Of a stretch of DNA of 64,000 nucleotides, positions 36,764 to 49,485 are shown piece after piece. The translations under genes were made by a program, and so were the position numbers. Origin of the DNA: Acanthochlamys bracteata (Eukaryota; Streptophyta; Magnoliopsida; Pandanales; Velloziaceae); assembly GCA_019914995.1 (NCBI GenBank), contig CM034144.1, positions 1,985,489 to 2,049,488 of the forward strand. Direction: 5' to 3'. The notes under the pieces are model-generated. The model did no database searches. It was not told the origin of the DNA and saw nothing but the letters and a program-made list of their open reading frames with translations. Each line of letters opens with the position of its first letter. Position 1 is the stretch's first letter.

Positions 36764-36797
36764 GGGAGAGAGAGAGAGAGGAGGAGGAGGAGGAGGA
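36764..36797. repeat. (AG)n(GAG)n microsatellite in the transporter 5' UTR
   Basis: An AG run of about 8 units passes into GAG triplets about 130 bp before the start codon. GA-rich 5' leaders are common in plant genes. Confidence 0.8.
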
Positions 36798-36819
36798 AGA
36801 GAGTTAAGTGCAGGATTCA

Positions 36820-36843
36820 ATGGGAAGCAATGGGTTCATGTGA
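36820..36843 (+). promoter_or_regulatory. Upstream ORF of 7 codons in the transporter leader
   Basis: An ATG at 36820 opens a short frame (MGSNGFM) that closes at TGA 36841-36843, 77 nt before the main ATG. It would be translated only if transcription starts upstream of it, which the position of the leader suggests. Confidence 0.4.
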
Positions 36844-36920
36844 ATTCGCCAGAATTATTTTTGCCGGAAGGCTGGTCCGGTTTGATTTGGTTCTGTTGGT
36901 TTTGATTGGATCTGGGAGAG

Positions 36921-39900
36921 ATGGGTAGTTTGAGATACAAGGCAGGGTTGTTTCTTATTGGAGCAGTTGTGGTTATATGGGTCACCTCCGCTGAAGTCAC
37001 TCAGGTTGGATATTTTATGTTTGACTTTTTTTTATTGTAGTACTTCCTTGGTAATATGTTGAAGTTTTGTTTTGAAAATTTTGTTTGGGTTTTATTTTGC
37101 ACCAAAATGGGTATGTTTTGTTTCTTATTTTTTTGGTTGTTTTAGAATGTAACAGAAATTAGATGATTGTTTTTATTGCAATTGAGCATGTTGTAAGAAG
37201 GTTGTTGAGTTACCGACTTGTGATAAGCTGTGAATGAGATTCGAGCCTCCCGTAATGAGTATTGAAATGCACATAGTTCTTCCTGTCAACTAGGTATCGA
37301 TTGTCACAGCATGAGTATGGGATTAGTGTTCCTGGAAAATCAAATTAGGTAGGTCCTGCAATAAGATGCCCCATCTTTGTGTAGTTTTCCGTGTTTGTCG
37401 GATTACCTTCCGTATGTGGTGGACCCTTCAATATATATGCTATTTGAAAGCCAGTTTGAAAAGTTTGGGCCTATCTCGTTGTTTTGAATATTGTACATGA
37501 TTGTATTTGCTATTTCTAGTTTTCCATCATGGCAATTCAAGGTAACTGCTAAACTGAAACTTATGAATTTTGAAGTCTAAAGTCTAGTTTATCTGAAACA
37601 AATTGCTAACATCTAGCATGAGCTGATTAATTACTTAGCATACCTGTTGTTGTTGTTGTTGTTGTTGTCTTATTAAATACAAGTCTAAGGGTTTGTGGCA
37701 TGTAATGCAGGGCATATTCACAGACTACAAACAACCATTTGCAATCACTTACTTGGGGGCATCTCTTATGGTGGTTTATCTGCCTGTAGCCTTTCTCAAA
37801 GATTGGCTGTGTAATTTTCTGAAGAAGCGAAAAGGAATTATAGAAGCTATAAATAAAACATCATTGAGCCTCGATTCTCCAAGGACATTTGGTGTGGTCC
37901 AAAAAGTCCTGGAAATGGAAGCGCAAACTGGTCTAACTAGGAAAGACAGTGAAATTGAGCTTTCTACGCAAGAGGAGAGAAAGCCTTTTGTTGCAACACG
38001 TAAAGATGAATTGAGTAGTGAAGCAATCAAGCATAGTGGTAAGCTCACAGCAAAGGAGATAGCAACATATGCCTTTTATCTTGCTCCCATCTGGTTTGTA
38101 ACAGAGGTAATGCAATGAAGATAATTATATGATATTTCATTGTAGATTGCCATATTTGAATTTGCACTGGGGGTGTTGCTGTTGGTTCTCACATAGGGAT
38201 CATTTCTTCTTTGTCAAATATGGAAAGCTTTATTTAGCTTCTTGATACGCTGGAGGGTCTTTTGATTTTTTAAAATGTGGCGGAAAGCTCTTTTGGTGTC
38301 TCATGAGCAGCCCTTCTTTTAATGAACTGAAGGAAATTGAAGAATATTTTAGTGTGCTTCACTATATTAAGTGTTAGGTTAAAGAATCTTGCTAATGAAC
38401 TTTTGTTTGATCTATGTGGGTGCAGTACTTGTCCAATGCTGCATTGGCTCACACTAGTGTAGCAAGTACAACTGTGTTGTCCTCAACATCAGGGTTATTT
38501 ACTCTCTTCATTGGTGTACTTCTGGGTCAAGACTCCTTAAACATGGCGAAAGTTATTGCAGTATTTGTTAGCATGACTGGTGTCGTGATGACAACTTTGG
38601 GCAAGACATGGGCTACTGATGAGTCTCCATTGACATCTTCTTTGTAAGTCTGCTGGTTATATCTGTTGAAGCAGTTAAATAGATATATTGAATGTTACTC
38701 TTGGAGTCTATGGATTAATGCTTTTGTTGATAACCTAGGATACGGTTTGAGCAGTTCTATACACCTTGTAGTAAATAGTTAGTGTCCTTTATTCAATTGT
38801 AATAGATTTATAGCTCTGAAATACTTCCTGCAGGAATGGGAAGAGGTCTCTTCTAGGCGATATTTTTGGTCTTCTTTCAGCTATTACATATGGTCTGTTT
38901 ACAGGTAAAACATTCATGCTTTTTCTTGTTGTTCCTTTTTTCCTTACATCCTTTAATTTTCAGCATATTGGCACTAGAAGGAATCATATCCATTGCCTCC
39001 CCTTTGGGTAGACAAGGCCATAGCTACAAACCAAAATGGCTAGCCTTTTTATTAATGCATAGCTAGTTGTTTTAAAGATTTGATTGTTGGTCATTGCTGA
39101 CACATGGATGTATAAGTTTGCAGTGCTGCTTAAAAAGTTTGCAGGAGAAGAGGGGGAAAAGGTTGATATTCAAAAGTTGTTTGGATATGTTGGGTTGTTC
39201 ACTCTGGTGGCCCTCTGGTGGCTTGGTATGTTTCTAACTCTTTGGATTTCTTCACTTTCTTGATTGAATTCAGAACTACAGAGTAGTAAACCTGTTCTGT
39301 AGTAGTTTAGGTAGGTTTAATGGTCAATTTGATTTGAAATATCTTAGATGACATATACAATTTCATAAATACAAACTAATGCCACCAATCGATTTTTCGG
39401 TTCCATGAAGCATGCAAGATCCAAGCTGTATAAGGTGTAGCTATGTCAAGCTCATAAAGCCTTTAAAGCAAAGAGTTGCTGTATGAGTGCTTGTTTAAGC
39501 ATTTGATTTAGCCTGACATTATTTGGACATAGTTCTTCAAATTGGTGATCTCGTTATGGCTAATTAGTTGTTTGTTTTACATGATTTAACACAGAGATAT
39601 TTATGCTATCTTTACTGCTCGACTGTACAGGTTGAATTTTCTAATGTCTTAAAGATAAAAAGAGGACGACAAATGGGTGATAAGTCACTGCCGCATCTTA
39701 AATGCAACGTTGTTGTTTTGAAATACTTGATTAGACTAATGATACATGGTATCTGTTTCTTTCAAAGTTAACTTATTTGTAATTGTCCTGTCCTTTCAGT
39801 TTGGCCATTGACGGCCCTGGGAATTGAACCCAAATTCACAGTTCCCCACTCTTTGAAAATGGAGGAAGTAGTGATTGCTAATGGTCTTGTTGGTAGTGTG

Positions 39901-41496
39901 CTCTCTGACTACTTCTGGTATGTGTATAGTAAAGAATTCATTATTGATATTGCTTGCCTTCATTGAACTTACTGATCAAGGGCATATGACAGGGCGTTAT
40001 GCGTTGTTTGGACTACTCCATTGGTTGCTACTTTGGGCATGTCCCTCACGATTCCACTTGCCATGCTTGCTGACATGGTGATCCATGGCCGTCACTATTC
40101 AGCAGTTTATATTCTTGGTTCAGCACAGGTATGTCCAGTGAATCCCTCTCTCTCTCTCTCTCTCCATTTAATAACGCTAGTGTGGTTATTATAACATATT
40201 TGAGTATGACCTCAGGTTGATTAGAAGAAAACGAGTTTATGTTTAAGACATGCCTGCTCAATCGTGAGCTGTGCCCTAGTGGAACATGAATCTCTTGCCA
40301 ACAATATATGAAGTACAAAGCTGAATTACGTCTTAGTACTCAAGAATGACCTAATAAATGAATGAATAATAATATCGACTCAGTTACTAGCTTCATCCTG
40401 TAAACTCTCAAACTCGCATTATATCCCAAATTTATGAACATTGCAAGATATAAATTGAGTGTTGGATTACGTCGAGTGTTGTTCTTTCTTGTCAGAAATA
40501 CTAAGAGTAATACTATGGGTACCCCTTGGGTGCCTTTTTTTTGTATCCTTCTCATGTCCTGTTGGGATGGGATTAAGATATAGGTATCATGATGGGTGTT
40601 TCAAGATGAACAATGAATTTGTAAAAAAGGTACATAAAGGGGTGCACAAGAGGGTAGTCATATGAGTATTAAAATACTAAAAGTTCCTGTGTTGCAGTTC
40701 TTGTGTTGGTTTAGTTTGATGGTCTTGTTCCTCAAAGGAATTATGTCCAACCTGTCTCTACTTTTGTAAATTTGTGGAATACCATATTTGTCTAAATTCG
40801 GTTTTAGGATGGTGTGGCTTAAGAAATATATAAATTACAAGATTATATTTTTTGGAGCTCAGTTGGAATGCTATCCTTTTTGTTAATATAGTTTTGTATA
40901 ACAGGTAATAGAGGTTTCAAGATGTAATTATTTTTCATTCAACAAGCATTCCATGCATACTTCTTTGTTCATTTCCTCTTATTGCACTTTCTAGGCAGCA
41001 ATCTCAAGAATTTGGTATATTGTTCGTATGCACTTATGTTTGATTCGTATGGGCCCTCTAAGAAATAACTTTAAGTTTGTTCGTTTTTATTGATAAGTCT
41101 ACTTTTGGTACAATAGGATTTGTCATGTTAATTTCATGTTAACGTTACATTACGCTAGTGTGTGAACTGCAAAATGTGGAGGCTCACAATTATTTGGTTA
41201 CTTTTAGCTTATCAGATGCCTTGGGCCATCATGAGCTAGTTAAGTCAATTGCACAAGAATTGGTGGTTGTCATCTCTCTCTCTTTCTATTCTATGGGCTT
41301 ATGCTTCAATTTTTGACGTCTTATAAAGCAGTGTCTTGAAATTTACTCTAGGGGCATGTTTATAGCACTAAAGAATCACAATATCTTATACCTTGTAGGT
41401 TGCTCATGGTCTGGTCCACTTATTTTGTTGCAGGTATTTGCTGGGTTTGTAGTAGCCAACCTAGCTGATAAACTCTCTCAGAGTTTAGGATTCTAG
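36921..41496 (+). CDS. SLC35F/EamA-type drug-metabolite transporter, 8 exons
   Basis: Exons: 36921-37004, 37711-38106, 38426-38643, 38834-38904, 39124-39225, 39800-39917, 39993-40128, 41434-41496. They total 1,188 nt, or 395 aa, all GT-AG and in frame. The protein is a multi-pass membrane transporter of the drug/metabolite transporter superfamily, close to animal SLC35F5 and plant EamA-like proteins; the substrate is not known from sequence. Visible segments: membrane helix 1 in exon 1 (LFLIGAVVVIWVTSAEV), helix 2 in YLGASLMVVYLPVAFL, a hydrophilic loop of about 85 residues, then helices around APIWFVTEYLSNAALAHTSV, GLFTLFIGVLLG, IAVFVSMTGVVMTTLG, GDIFGLLSAITYGLF, LFGYVGLFTLVALWWLVWPLT, a stretch with GLVGSVLSDYFWA, and SLTIPLAMLADMVI. 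The start ATG gives MGSLRYKAG, as in plant relatives. It ends ADKLSQSLGF. Confidence 0.93.
37646..37668. repeat. (TGT)n microsatellite in intron 1
   Basis: About seven TGT/GTT units, about 40 bp before the exon 2 acceptor at 37710. Confidence 0.85.
40144..40164. repeat. (CT)n microsatellite in intron 7
   Basis: About ten CT units starting about 15 bp after the exon 7 donor. Confidence 0.85.
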
Positions 41497-42943
41497 CATT
41501 CCACATCATTTGTTGATACAGAGGAAGTCATTACGCAACAGTAAAGTGCTGCAGGAACAAGCTGAGTGCTTTTGTAGAACCGAATGCGCAAGTCATTCAA
41601 TCTTTTGAGGAGCTTTGATAGTTGACTCAGTCCTCATGCAGCTTGAAAGTTTTATTCAAACTCTTTTTTTTGGCACAGATTGTACTTTTTCATTTAAAAG
41701 TTAAACTGTAGTGCCAATTATTTCATTTTTTTGAATTGTAATTAATGTGTTGTGTCTTGTTTTTGAGTGCGCAACAAATGTTAAGCCACTTTTTCTTCTT
41801 CTTGTAAATGTCACAGACTGTATGCCTAAATTTCAAATATGACATGTACATTTTCCTTGTGTGTCCTTTTCTTTTGGAGGAAATTTAATGGCACTGCGAG
41901 TTTTAGAACAGTCATGTACCGCGAAATTTATTTTAAATGTAAAACGTATAGAGTTGTTTACATATGAGTTCATCCTTTTAAAAGCCTTAACAATTTCATT
42001 TTAAATTGTTCGTATATGCTTCCACGAAACAATTGTCTCCAGACTCTTGGGCGTACAATTTTATGTTCACAAAAATATTTAATCAACTTATTCTATATAT
42101 ATTTATTGATTGAAGCATATATCTCAAGGTTGGTTATACTTTTAAGGCTCTCAAAATAAAATTTCTTGTGACAACGCCTATGATCACTCTTTCGTGATAG
42201 TGCTAAAAAAGAGTAAACATATTAAAGGGTGTTTGGTAAAAAAGAGTAAACATAAAATATCCTCCATTTAAAAAAATTTTTATTTCATAAATAATTCCAA
42301 ATGCAATGCCTTCCATCCCTCCTTCATTATAAGCTACTGTCATATATATGATCTTCAAATTCCTTTGGAGACATTTTTATTTATGTGTTTATTTTTCGTA
42401 TATAAAAAATAATTTTCATACAAGATATGAACCTTTTAAAGGATTCTGTTTTTGTAAAGATGAACTTTACACATGTCATTTTCATTAAAGTGATTTTCTA
42501 GAAAAATAAATTTTTAGAAAAGAAATTATAAAACATAAATGATTGCAAAAAAGAATATAAATTGCTGCACGGTTAAGGCTTTCTAGCCGAACTAATCAAC
42601 TATTTGAATTTAAGCTACTTTTTGACTTCACATTCAAAAAATCCCGTGTGATTTTAAGTACAAATATTTTTGCTTATGCACTCAAATCTTTTAGAGGCAT
42701 CTGAGACTATTTAAAGTAAGGTATTTCTAATAAAATGAGTTTTCAGTAGGATTTTTTAAAATGAACTTTTTTTTAGCTTAAAAAAAGTAAAAATTATACA
42801 TATAATATTTCTATCATGTACAATTCATTCCCTTCTAAATTTATATAAAAATTTTTTTAAATACTGCAGAAAGTTTTTGAAAAAAAGAAAAGCTAAAAAG
42901 GAATGAGTAAGGTATTATAAGCAATTAAAATATACCTTTGTGA
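41497..42943. other. 3' UTR and intergenic DNA after the transporter gene
   Basis: The first few hundred bases are probably 3' UTR. From about 42220 the sequence contains MITE-like pieces (AAAGGGTGTTTGGTAAAAA near 42225; a GAACTTTTTTTTAGC...GCTAAAAAGGAATGAG inverted pair at about 42763-42908). No gene seen. Confidence 0.4.
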
Positions 42944-43449
42944 AAGTAGCAAGTTTTTGTGACCAGCAATACTGATTGCAAATACGTTGAGCTTGACCTA
43001 TTTTATGTGGTCGTAGATACTTTGTCAGCGACCAACATCAACCGGTCGCAATCTCATTGACATTTAGTGACCGCACTGATCTGGTCGCCAATTGATGCAG
43101 TATTAACTGCTAATATTCAAAGCAATTGTGCTCGTGTGTGTTTACTGATCAAAAAAATTTTTCGGTGACTGATTTAGCGCGATGGTGATTGCGACATGCT
43201 CTCCTGGTAGCTAAAAATATTAGCAACTGTCTTTGTTCGTTAGCGAGCACCTTTTGTGGTTGTGAATTTTTTGCTTTCTTGTGGTATGTTTTATAAAGGA
43301 GTTTGTTGAGATGCCAAACAGACTACAGCAAGCGTAGAAACATTTTGCGCTTAACCGGCCAGCAAAGAGATTTGAAGTTATTCATATGATGCTTCATTCG
43401 ATTTGGCTATGAGACTCAATTTGAAGTTATTCACTTGCTGTGATAGTAA

Positions 43450-43638
43450 GGGTGCATTTTTTTGCACTCGAAAATCACTTTTTTTATTAAAAAATCATTT
43501 TTAATTTATTCTTTATTAAAAAAAATACAAAAAATTATTTTCAACTTATTTTTTAATATAAAAAAGATACATCACTTTTAATAATATTATAACAATTCAA
43601 TTTTAAAAAATTACTTTCAAAGTCAAAAGAACGCACCC
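43450..43638. mobile_element. Tourist-like MITE (189 bp)
   Basis: Inverted ends GGGTGCATTTTTTTGC and (reverse complement of the right end) GGGTGCGTTCTTTTG, flanked by exact TAA duplications at 43447-43449 and 43639-43641. AT-rich, no ORF. Size, ends and TAA duplication fit PIF/Harbinger-derived Tourist elements. Confidence 0.85.
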
Positions 43639-44075
43639 TAATTAAAGATAGAAGCATTTAATTGTGGTCCAGAATTTGAATAGACAGACAAAGCTAATTT
43701 ATCTAACAATAGTAACACTTTATACAAAAATTTAGATTTGCTTATTGTGAGTGTGATTGTAATTTTATTTACCTTCTTAATTTAATCAATAATTGTCATG
43801 TTTCAAATGTAGAAACCCTATAGAAATAAGTACTGTTGTGACGTCACGAAGTCAATCAAGTTCATGGATTTTTTAATCACTTACTTCGGAGTCGCTTAAC
43901 GTAAATCAAACTACTTGTATAAACAAAATATGAACTCATCAGTACCGAAACAGATCACTCTATTGTCATTGAAACTCCTTGATTTCCTCCTCTTGTCCCT
44001 ATTTCCTATTTCCTATAGCTAGGCCAACTTTTTAAAACTTCCATCTAGTACTGTGTTACAATACTGAGGTTTTTA

Positions 44076-45690
44076 TATTATACTATTGGCCTCAAGCTAT
44101 CCGGCGCTCGTATTTTATCTATAAAAGTTAGGAATTTGAATCTTATTGAAAGTGTTAGTAGAAAGTAGTATTTGCTTACGTAGTTACGAATTCTATGTAC
44201 AGAGAAGTCTCTATCTAGCATGATAAGAGATTAGTTTACATGTACAGATTAGGTTGAAATCGTAATCTTAGTAGAATTATAATAGAGCTAAAATTTTTAG
44301 TTGTGAGTTTTAGCTATAAATAGGAGTGGTTGACTTATTAAAGATCGGGGAACAAGAATTGAATTACTTATTTTATTCTAATTTATCTTAAACTTCTTAA
44401 TTTATCTAGCATTAGAATAATTTCACGATTCGTATGATCACGAATTGTATTGATTGGTATAAGAGCGGTCGATCGATACCCTCATTATCGCTGTCTACTA
44501 TGATGTCTTAATAGTACTAATACTAATTTCAATATCAACAATACTATCATCATCGCCATGGTTCAGATCCTTAATAGGAATATGAGCCTTATCGGCAACA
44601 ATATTGTCATTATGATCATTATTCTTATCACCAACAGTATCGGCAATATGACCAGCATCTACAGCAAGTTTCAATCGTATGCACAAATTTTTACTCAGCA
44701 AGAATGTGAAAGCCTGTAGTGGCAACATTATGTCACGTCTCAATCTTCAGGTAAGTTTGAGACGTAAACAGTTATCTGAATCTCAATTCAATAAAGTATA
44801 TACATCTCTAAGGATATATAGATAGTATTGCAAAACTAAAGAAGATGCAAGCCTATGCCGCAGAACTTCAAAAATTGTTTGATAATTGGACCCACCAAAG
44901 CAGCAACGTCTTTTGGCATTGAACACTAAAGAAGCACTCTTACAATAGGTGTGCTCCATGCTTCAACATCAACACTAACCAATAACATCTCAATTGTAGC
45001 ACCCCACTCAATCACAGGTAGAAAATCTTGCTCTTCAAAATCTACCGCAGGTTACTAAGAATTACAATGATGAGCCACTTATTGATGTGAAGCAAATCGA
45101 TTTTATAGGAACTGATTATTCTACTAGTTCGGTTGTACCGCATAATGAAGGAATTTCAATTTATGTTGGTTATCCTATAATGCTCGCTAATATTCTCCAA
45201 ATACTTATTTTGGTGGTCTGGCCGAATTCAAACTTCTAAAGCAATAATTTTCGTTAACCTTGAGAACAAGGTTGGTTTTCGGAAGGGAGGGAATATTACA
45301 CCATAGACCTCAAGCTATCCAAGGCTATTATTTTATCTAGAAGAGTGAATTTGAATTTTATTAGATGTGTTTGAGTTTAGTAGAAAATTAGTATTTGCTT
45401 ATGTAGTTAAAAATTCTATATAGAGATAAATTCATACAGAAGAAGACTCTATCTTGTATGTTAAGATATTAGTATTTAAGTGTTCAGATTAGGTTAAAGT
45501 ACACTAATCTTAGTAAGTTGTAGTAGAGTTACGACTTTGGTTATGAATTTTAGTTATTAAATAAAAGTACTTGTACTCATTAAAGATCATGAAAAAAATA
45601 ATTGAATTAATTATTTCATTCTACTTTTATCTTTAGTTTCCTAGTTTATCTGGTATATAGTTACGCTTTTGTGTGTAAATTACTAGTATT
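44076..45690 (+). mobile_element. TRIM/LARD-like LTR retrotransposon, non-coding
   Basis: Two direct repeats of about 380 bp (about 44076-44453 and about 45294-45690) share CCTCAAGCTATCC, TATTTTATCTA, TAGTATTTGCTTA, CAGATTAGGTT, ATTAAAGATC and a similar tail. After the first comes TGGTATAAGAGC (44455-44466), a near match to the tRNA-Met primer site. Just before the second comes GGAAGGGAGGG (45281-45291), a polypurine tract. The internal 830 bp has no gag-pol frame. The LTRs are diverged, so insertion is old. Outer ends are approximate. Confidence 0.75.
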
Positions 45691-46570
45691 TTTGTGTATG
45701 TTCTATGGTCCCATATTTGAAGTCAGTTGAAAGCATCTGTCACACCCTTATAAAATTATTAAACTCTTGTCCAAAATTTCATACAGGTTCAAATGGTGAC
45801 CAAAATATTATGAATTACTTAATCATAAATAAAAGATCTGACCTGGCGATCGAAACATAATAATGTTCGGGTTGTCGAGCGTAGATCACCTAGCGGGTGA
45901 GAGGGTGATCCGCGGGTCAATGTTGCAACGGACAAACTTATAGTAAAAAGCAACGCATCAACCGTAGGTGAGAATTGAGTTAAAATAAGAAACAAAACAC
46001 TATATTCAAGCATTTCGAAAAACAAAAACACTAACATATTCATCAGAGGGGCTGAAGCCAAAACGTAGAGATGACCATTCATCAGAGGTATCAACTTTGA
46101 GGAATCAATTAGAGAGAGAAAGGCAAGAATTCATTGGCATGAATGAAAGACTTAGCGCTCTCTAACAAAAGGTCTCAAAAGTAAATAGTCTTCAAGACGA
46201 ACTAAAACGGTAGCGATAGTAGTACATCAGACTTGTGCAGATGATGCGGTTTATCAAAATCAGTTGGAAAGACAAGACCCGTCTTCATGTAAATAGGCTA
46301 TTTGTTGAATTGCTATTTTTTGGTTTATTTTATATAACTTATAATTAATATCTCTATTATTAGTCACAAAATTTTGGGTGAATTTATGAAATAATATCTC
46401 TATTATCTTTGTTGAAGGTAAAGCGGTTATCTTGTGGTAGTGAATTTCTCACTTTTAAAAATTTTTTATAATTTTTTAGTAACACTATATGATGTCTTTA
46501 GTTATTAGCAAGCTAGAAAAAATTGAGTATTTAGAAAATTTAATCTATAATACCTTGTTTAAAATAATAT

Positions 46571-49440
46571 AGGGGGCTAAAATATAAATTAAGCCATCAA
46601 TTGACACAAAATTGGTGGCGACACGATCGTCTCGATGAGTGTGAATTGTAGTAAGAGTCGGAATCAAATTTGAAGGTCCGAGGAGGAAGTTAAAAGCAAG
46701 TTTAGGAATTAAAGATCTTAATATAATAGCTTATGTATTTAACAATCTAAGGATCCAAATGTAACTTAAGTCATCAAATGATACGAGATTGGTGTCGACA
46801 CTATCGGCTCTACGAGTGTCACTTGTAGAAAAGTCGGAATTAAAATTTGAGACCAGAGGAGGAAGTTAGAAGCAGGTATAGGTTTTAAACATCTTTATGT
46901 AAAATAGCTTAGATATTTAACAACCTAAGAGGTAAAAATTTAAACTAATGCGTCAAATGGCACGAAAATAGTTCCGACATGATCGGCTAAATGAGTGTGA
47001 CCTGTAGGGATAGTCGGAATCGAATTTGGAAGTTCGAGGAGGAAGTTAGAAACAAGTTTACGTTTTAAAGTTTGTTAGGTTTTCCTGTAAGATTAACTCA
47101 AGAAGGGAGGGGTGAATTGAATTAGTCAATAAAAATTTTCGTCAAGCTTAGTTATCCTACTGGTAGCAAGCTTTCAGCTGGTTGTGTCAATTCTGTAACC
47201 TGCAGACAGAGAGTTAGAGTGTTTATTGACACAAGTAAAAAGGTAGTACTCAGGAGATTTAACGTGGTTCGGCAAAACTCCTTTGCCTACATCCACGGTC
47301 GCTCTATCACCAGAACCAAAGCTTCACTAAATCTTTAATAAGCTACAAATACACCTAGAGTAAAGTGCTTCACCAAGCACACTTACTCTACCGGGTTTCT
47401 TCACCAAGACAACCCCTAACAGCCTACTGGACACACCCGTCCCCCTGGCTGATTTGCTAGCTCAATTACAAGGTCTAAGAGCTTTCACCAAGCTCCACCT
47501 GAGCTTTCTTTCCGGTGCCCGCAGCACCACCTTCACAATGTCAGTAAAAGGTTACAAGAAAGATAAACAGAAATTGAGCACAGGATCTATCTCATGTGAG
47601 TTATGTGTTCATGAAGTATTTCGAATGAGATGATCAGATATGTTGCTGAGAGAGATTTCTTCAGTGTGATAAGCAGCAAGATTTGATGTTTGTGTAGAGA
47701 AGTAGAGTTCTTGTGTATCTCTGTCTTGCTTATATTCTCTCTACTCTTTCTTCTTTGCTGTGACTCCTTTCTTATAGAGTTTCTTCCCTGTGCAGGAACC
47801 GTTGAGGAACGTTGCCGTTGGCGCTCTTTTTCATTGGTGGTTCTTCACGTCAGAGAGGAAGTGGTTTTGTCCAGCGGTTAATTAACCGCTTCCAAGTTTC
47901 TTTCGGCTGTCTTTGTGCAAGGTCTCCATAGCATTAAATGCGTTGTAGAAATTTGAATTTGCCGCCAGTGGTTAATAGCTTGATTTAGCTAAGCTGCTGT
48001 CTGAGACTCGGTGAGCTGATGAGCTGATTTGGCTTGTCCATATTTAATGCATCGTTGGTTGACTGCTTGACTTGATTAAAGACTTTGATCTGTATAATGT
48101 GCTTTCTTCCCTTGATTATTGAGCTTTCCTTTTCTGTGAAATTGAAGATGATTTTTGCTCTTTGTAGATCTTCTCTTTGAAATGCTTCAGTCCGTTGTGA
48201 GTCCAGATGATTTTTGAAGCAAGGGAAAGTTTTGTTGCGGTTAAACCCAAAGGCTCTGTTTCGATACAGAGAAGTCTTCTTGTGCTTCAGTAGTCGAGCA
48301 GCTGACTGCAATGTGACTATGGCATCCTCTGTCCCGTATGCTGTTTAATTTGTAGTAGCATGACAGTTGGCTGTATGGTGACCGTTCTTGTCTGCTGTAA
48401 ATAAAATGATCTTTGTTTATCTAATACTGCAGAATCTTGTTTTCAGATTATTAGTCTAATATAAATCATAGTTCTTAATTCTTTATTATCATCAAAATTA
48501 TGCTTATAGTTCTAACAAAGTTTTTAATATAGAATAACTTATGTATTTAACAATCTAGGGGGTCAAAATATAAATTAAGCCATCAACGACACGAGATTGG
48601 TGCCAATACGATCGACTCGACGAGTGTGATTTGTATGAAGAGTTAGAATTACACTTGGAGGTCCAAGGAGGAAGTTAGAAGCAAGTTTATCTTTTAAAGA
48701 TCTTAATATAAAATAGTTTATGTATTTAACAACCTACGGGGTCAAAATATAATAAAATTATCAAATGGCACGAGATTAGTGCCGACACGATTGGCTCAGC
48801 TAGTGTGACTTGTAGAAATAATCGCAATCAAATTTGGAGGTCCGAAGAGGAAGTTAGAAGTAGGTTTATGTTTTAAAGTTCTTAATATATAATCTTATGT
48901 ATTTAACAATCTAAAGGTTAAAAATATAAATTAAGCCATCAAATGACACGAGATTGGTGCCAATATGATTTGCTCGACTAGTGTGATTTGTATGAAGAGT
49001 CGGACTCAAATTTGGAAGTCCGAGAAGGAAGTTACAAGCAGGTTTAGGTTTAAGGATCTTAATATAAAATAGACTGTGTATTTAACAACCTATGTGGTCA
49101 AAATGTAAACTAAATCATCAAATAATACAAGATTAGTGCCAACACGATCGGCTCGGTGAGTGTGACTTGTAGAAATAGTCGGAATCAAATTTGGAGGTTC
49201 GAGGAGGAAGTTAGAAGCAGTGTTAGTTTTAAAGATCTTAATATACAATAGCTTATTTATTTAACCATCTAGGAGGTCAAAATGTAAATTAAATCATCAA
49301 ATGACACGAGATTGGTGGCGACATGATCTTCTCGACGAGTGTCACTTGTACGAAGAGTCCGAATCAAAATTTGGAGGTCCAAGGAGAAAGTTATAAGCAG
49401 GTTTAGATTTTAAAATTTTTATATAGAGTAACTTAGGTTA
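46571..49440. repeat. Array of eight ~179-bp tandem repeats
   Basis: Units begin at about 46571, 46750, 46929, (interrupted) 48557, 48736, 48913, 49092 and 49271, with spacings of 177-180 bp. Each carries recognisable blocks: GTCAAAATATAAATTAAGCC, ATCA(A)ATGACACGAGATTGG, CGACACGATCGGCTCG, GAGTGTGACTTGTAGAAA, GTCGGAATCAAATTTGGAGG, GAGGAGGAAGTTAGAAGCAG and AAGATCTTAATATA. The third unit is split by the solo LTR at 47073-48517; taking that out restores a unit of about 178 bp. Units are clearly diverged. No ORF spans the array. Confidence 0.9.
47073..48517 (+). mobile_element. Solo LTR, copy B (1,445 bp)
   Basis: TGTTAGG at 47073 and TCTAACA ending 48517 are flanked by exact 5-bp duplications AAGTT (47068-47072 and 48518-48522). 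It interrupts the 179-bp array. Homologous to solo LTR A in the opposite orientation. The stretch TTTAACGTGGTTCGGCAAA near its start is common in plant Copia LTRs, so a Copia origin is likely but not proven. Short ORFs inside (47690-47881, 47985-48311) have no recognised domain. Confidence 0.88.
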
Positions 49441-49485
49441 TCAATATATAAATGAATGTTGTTAATCTTCTTCTATTGTTTTCAT

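Noticed and set aside
36474-36764. 96-codon ORF upstream of the transporter
   Set aside because: No domain, ends at the GA microsatellite, and lies in the likely promoter/leader.
44498-44743. 81-codon - strand ORF in the TRIM-like element
   Set aside because: Asp/Asn-rich translation of ATC/GTT runs; no domain and wrong strand for gag.
46571-49440. CRISPR-like array
   Set aside because: Repeats are about 179 bp, contiguous and without short unique spacers, in a plant nuclear genome.
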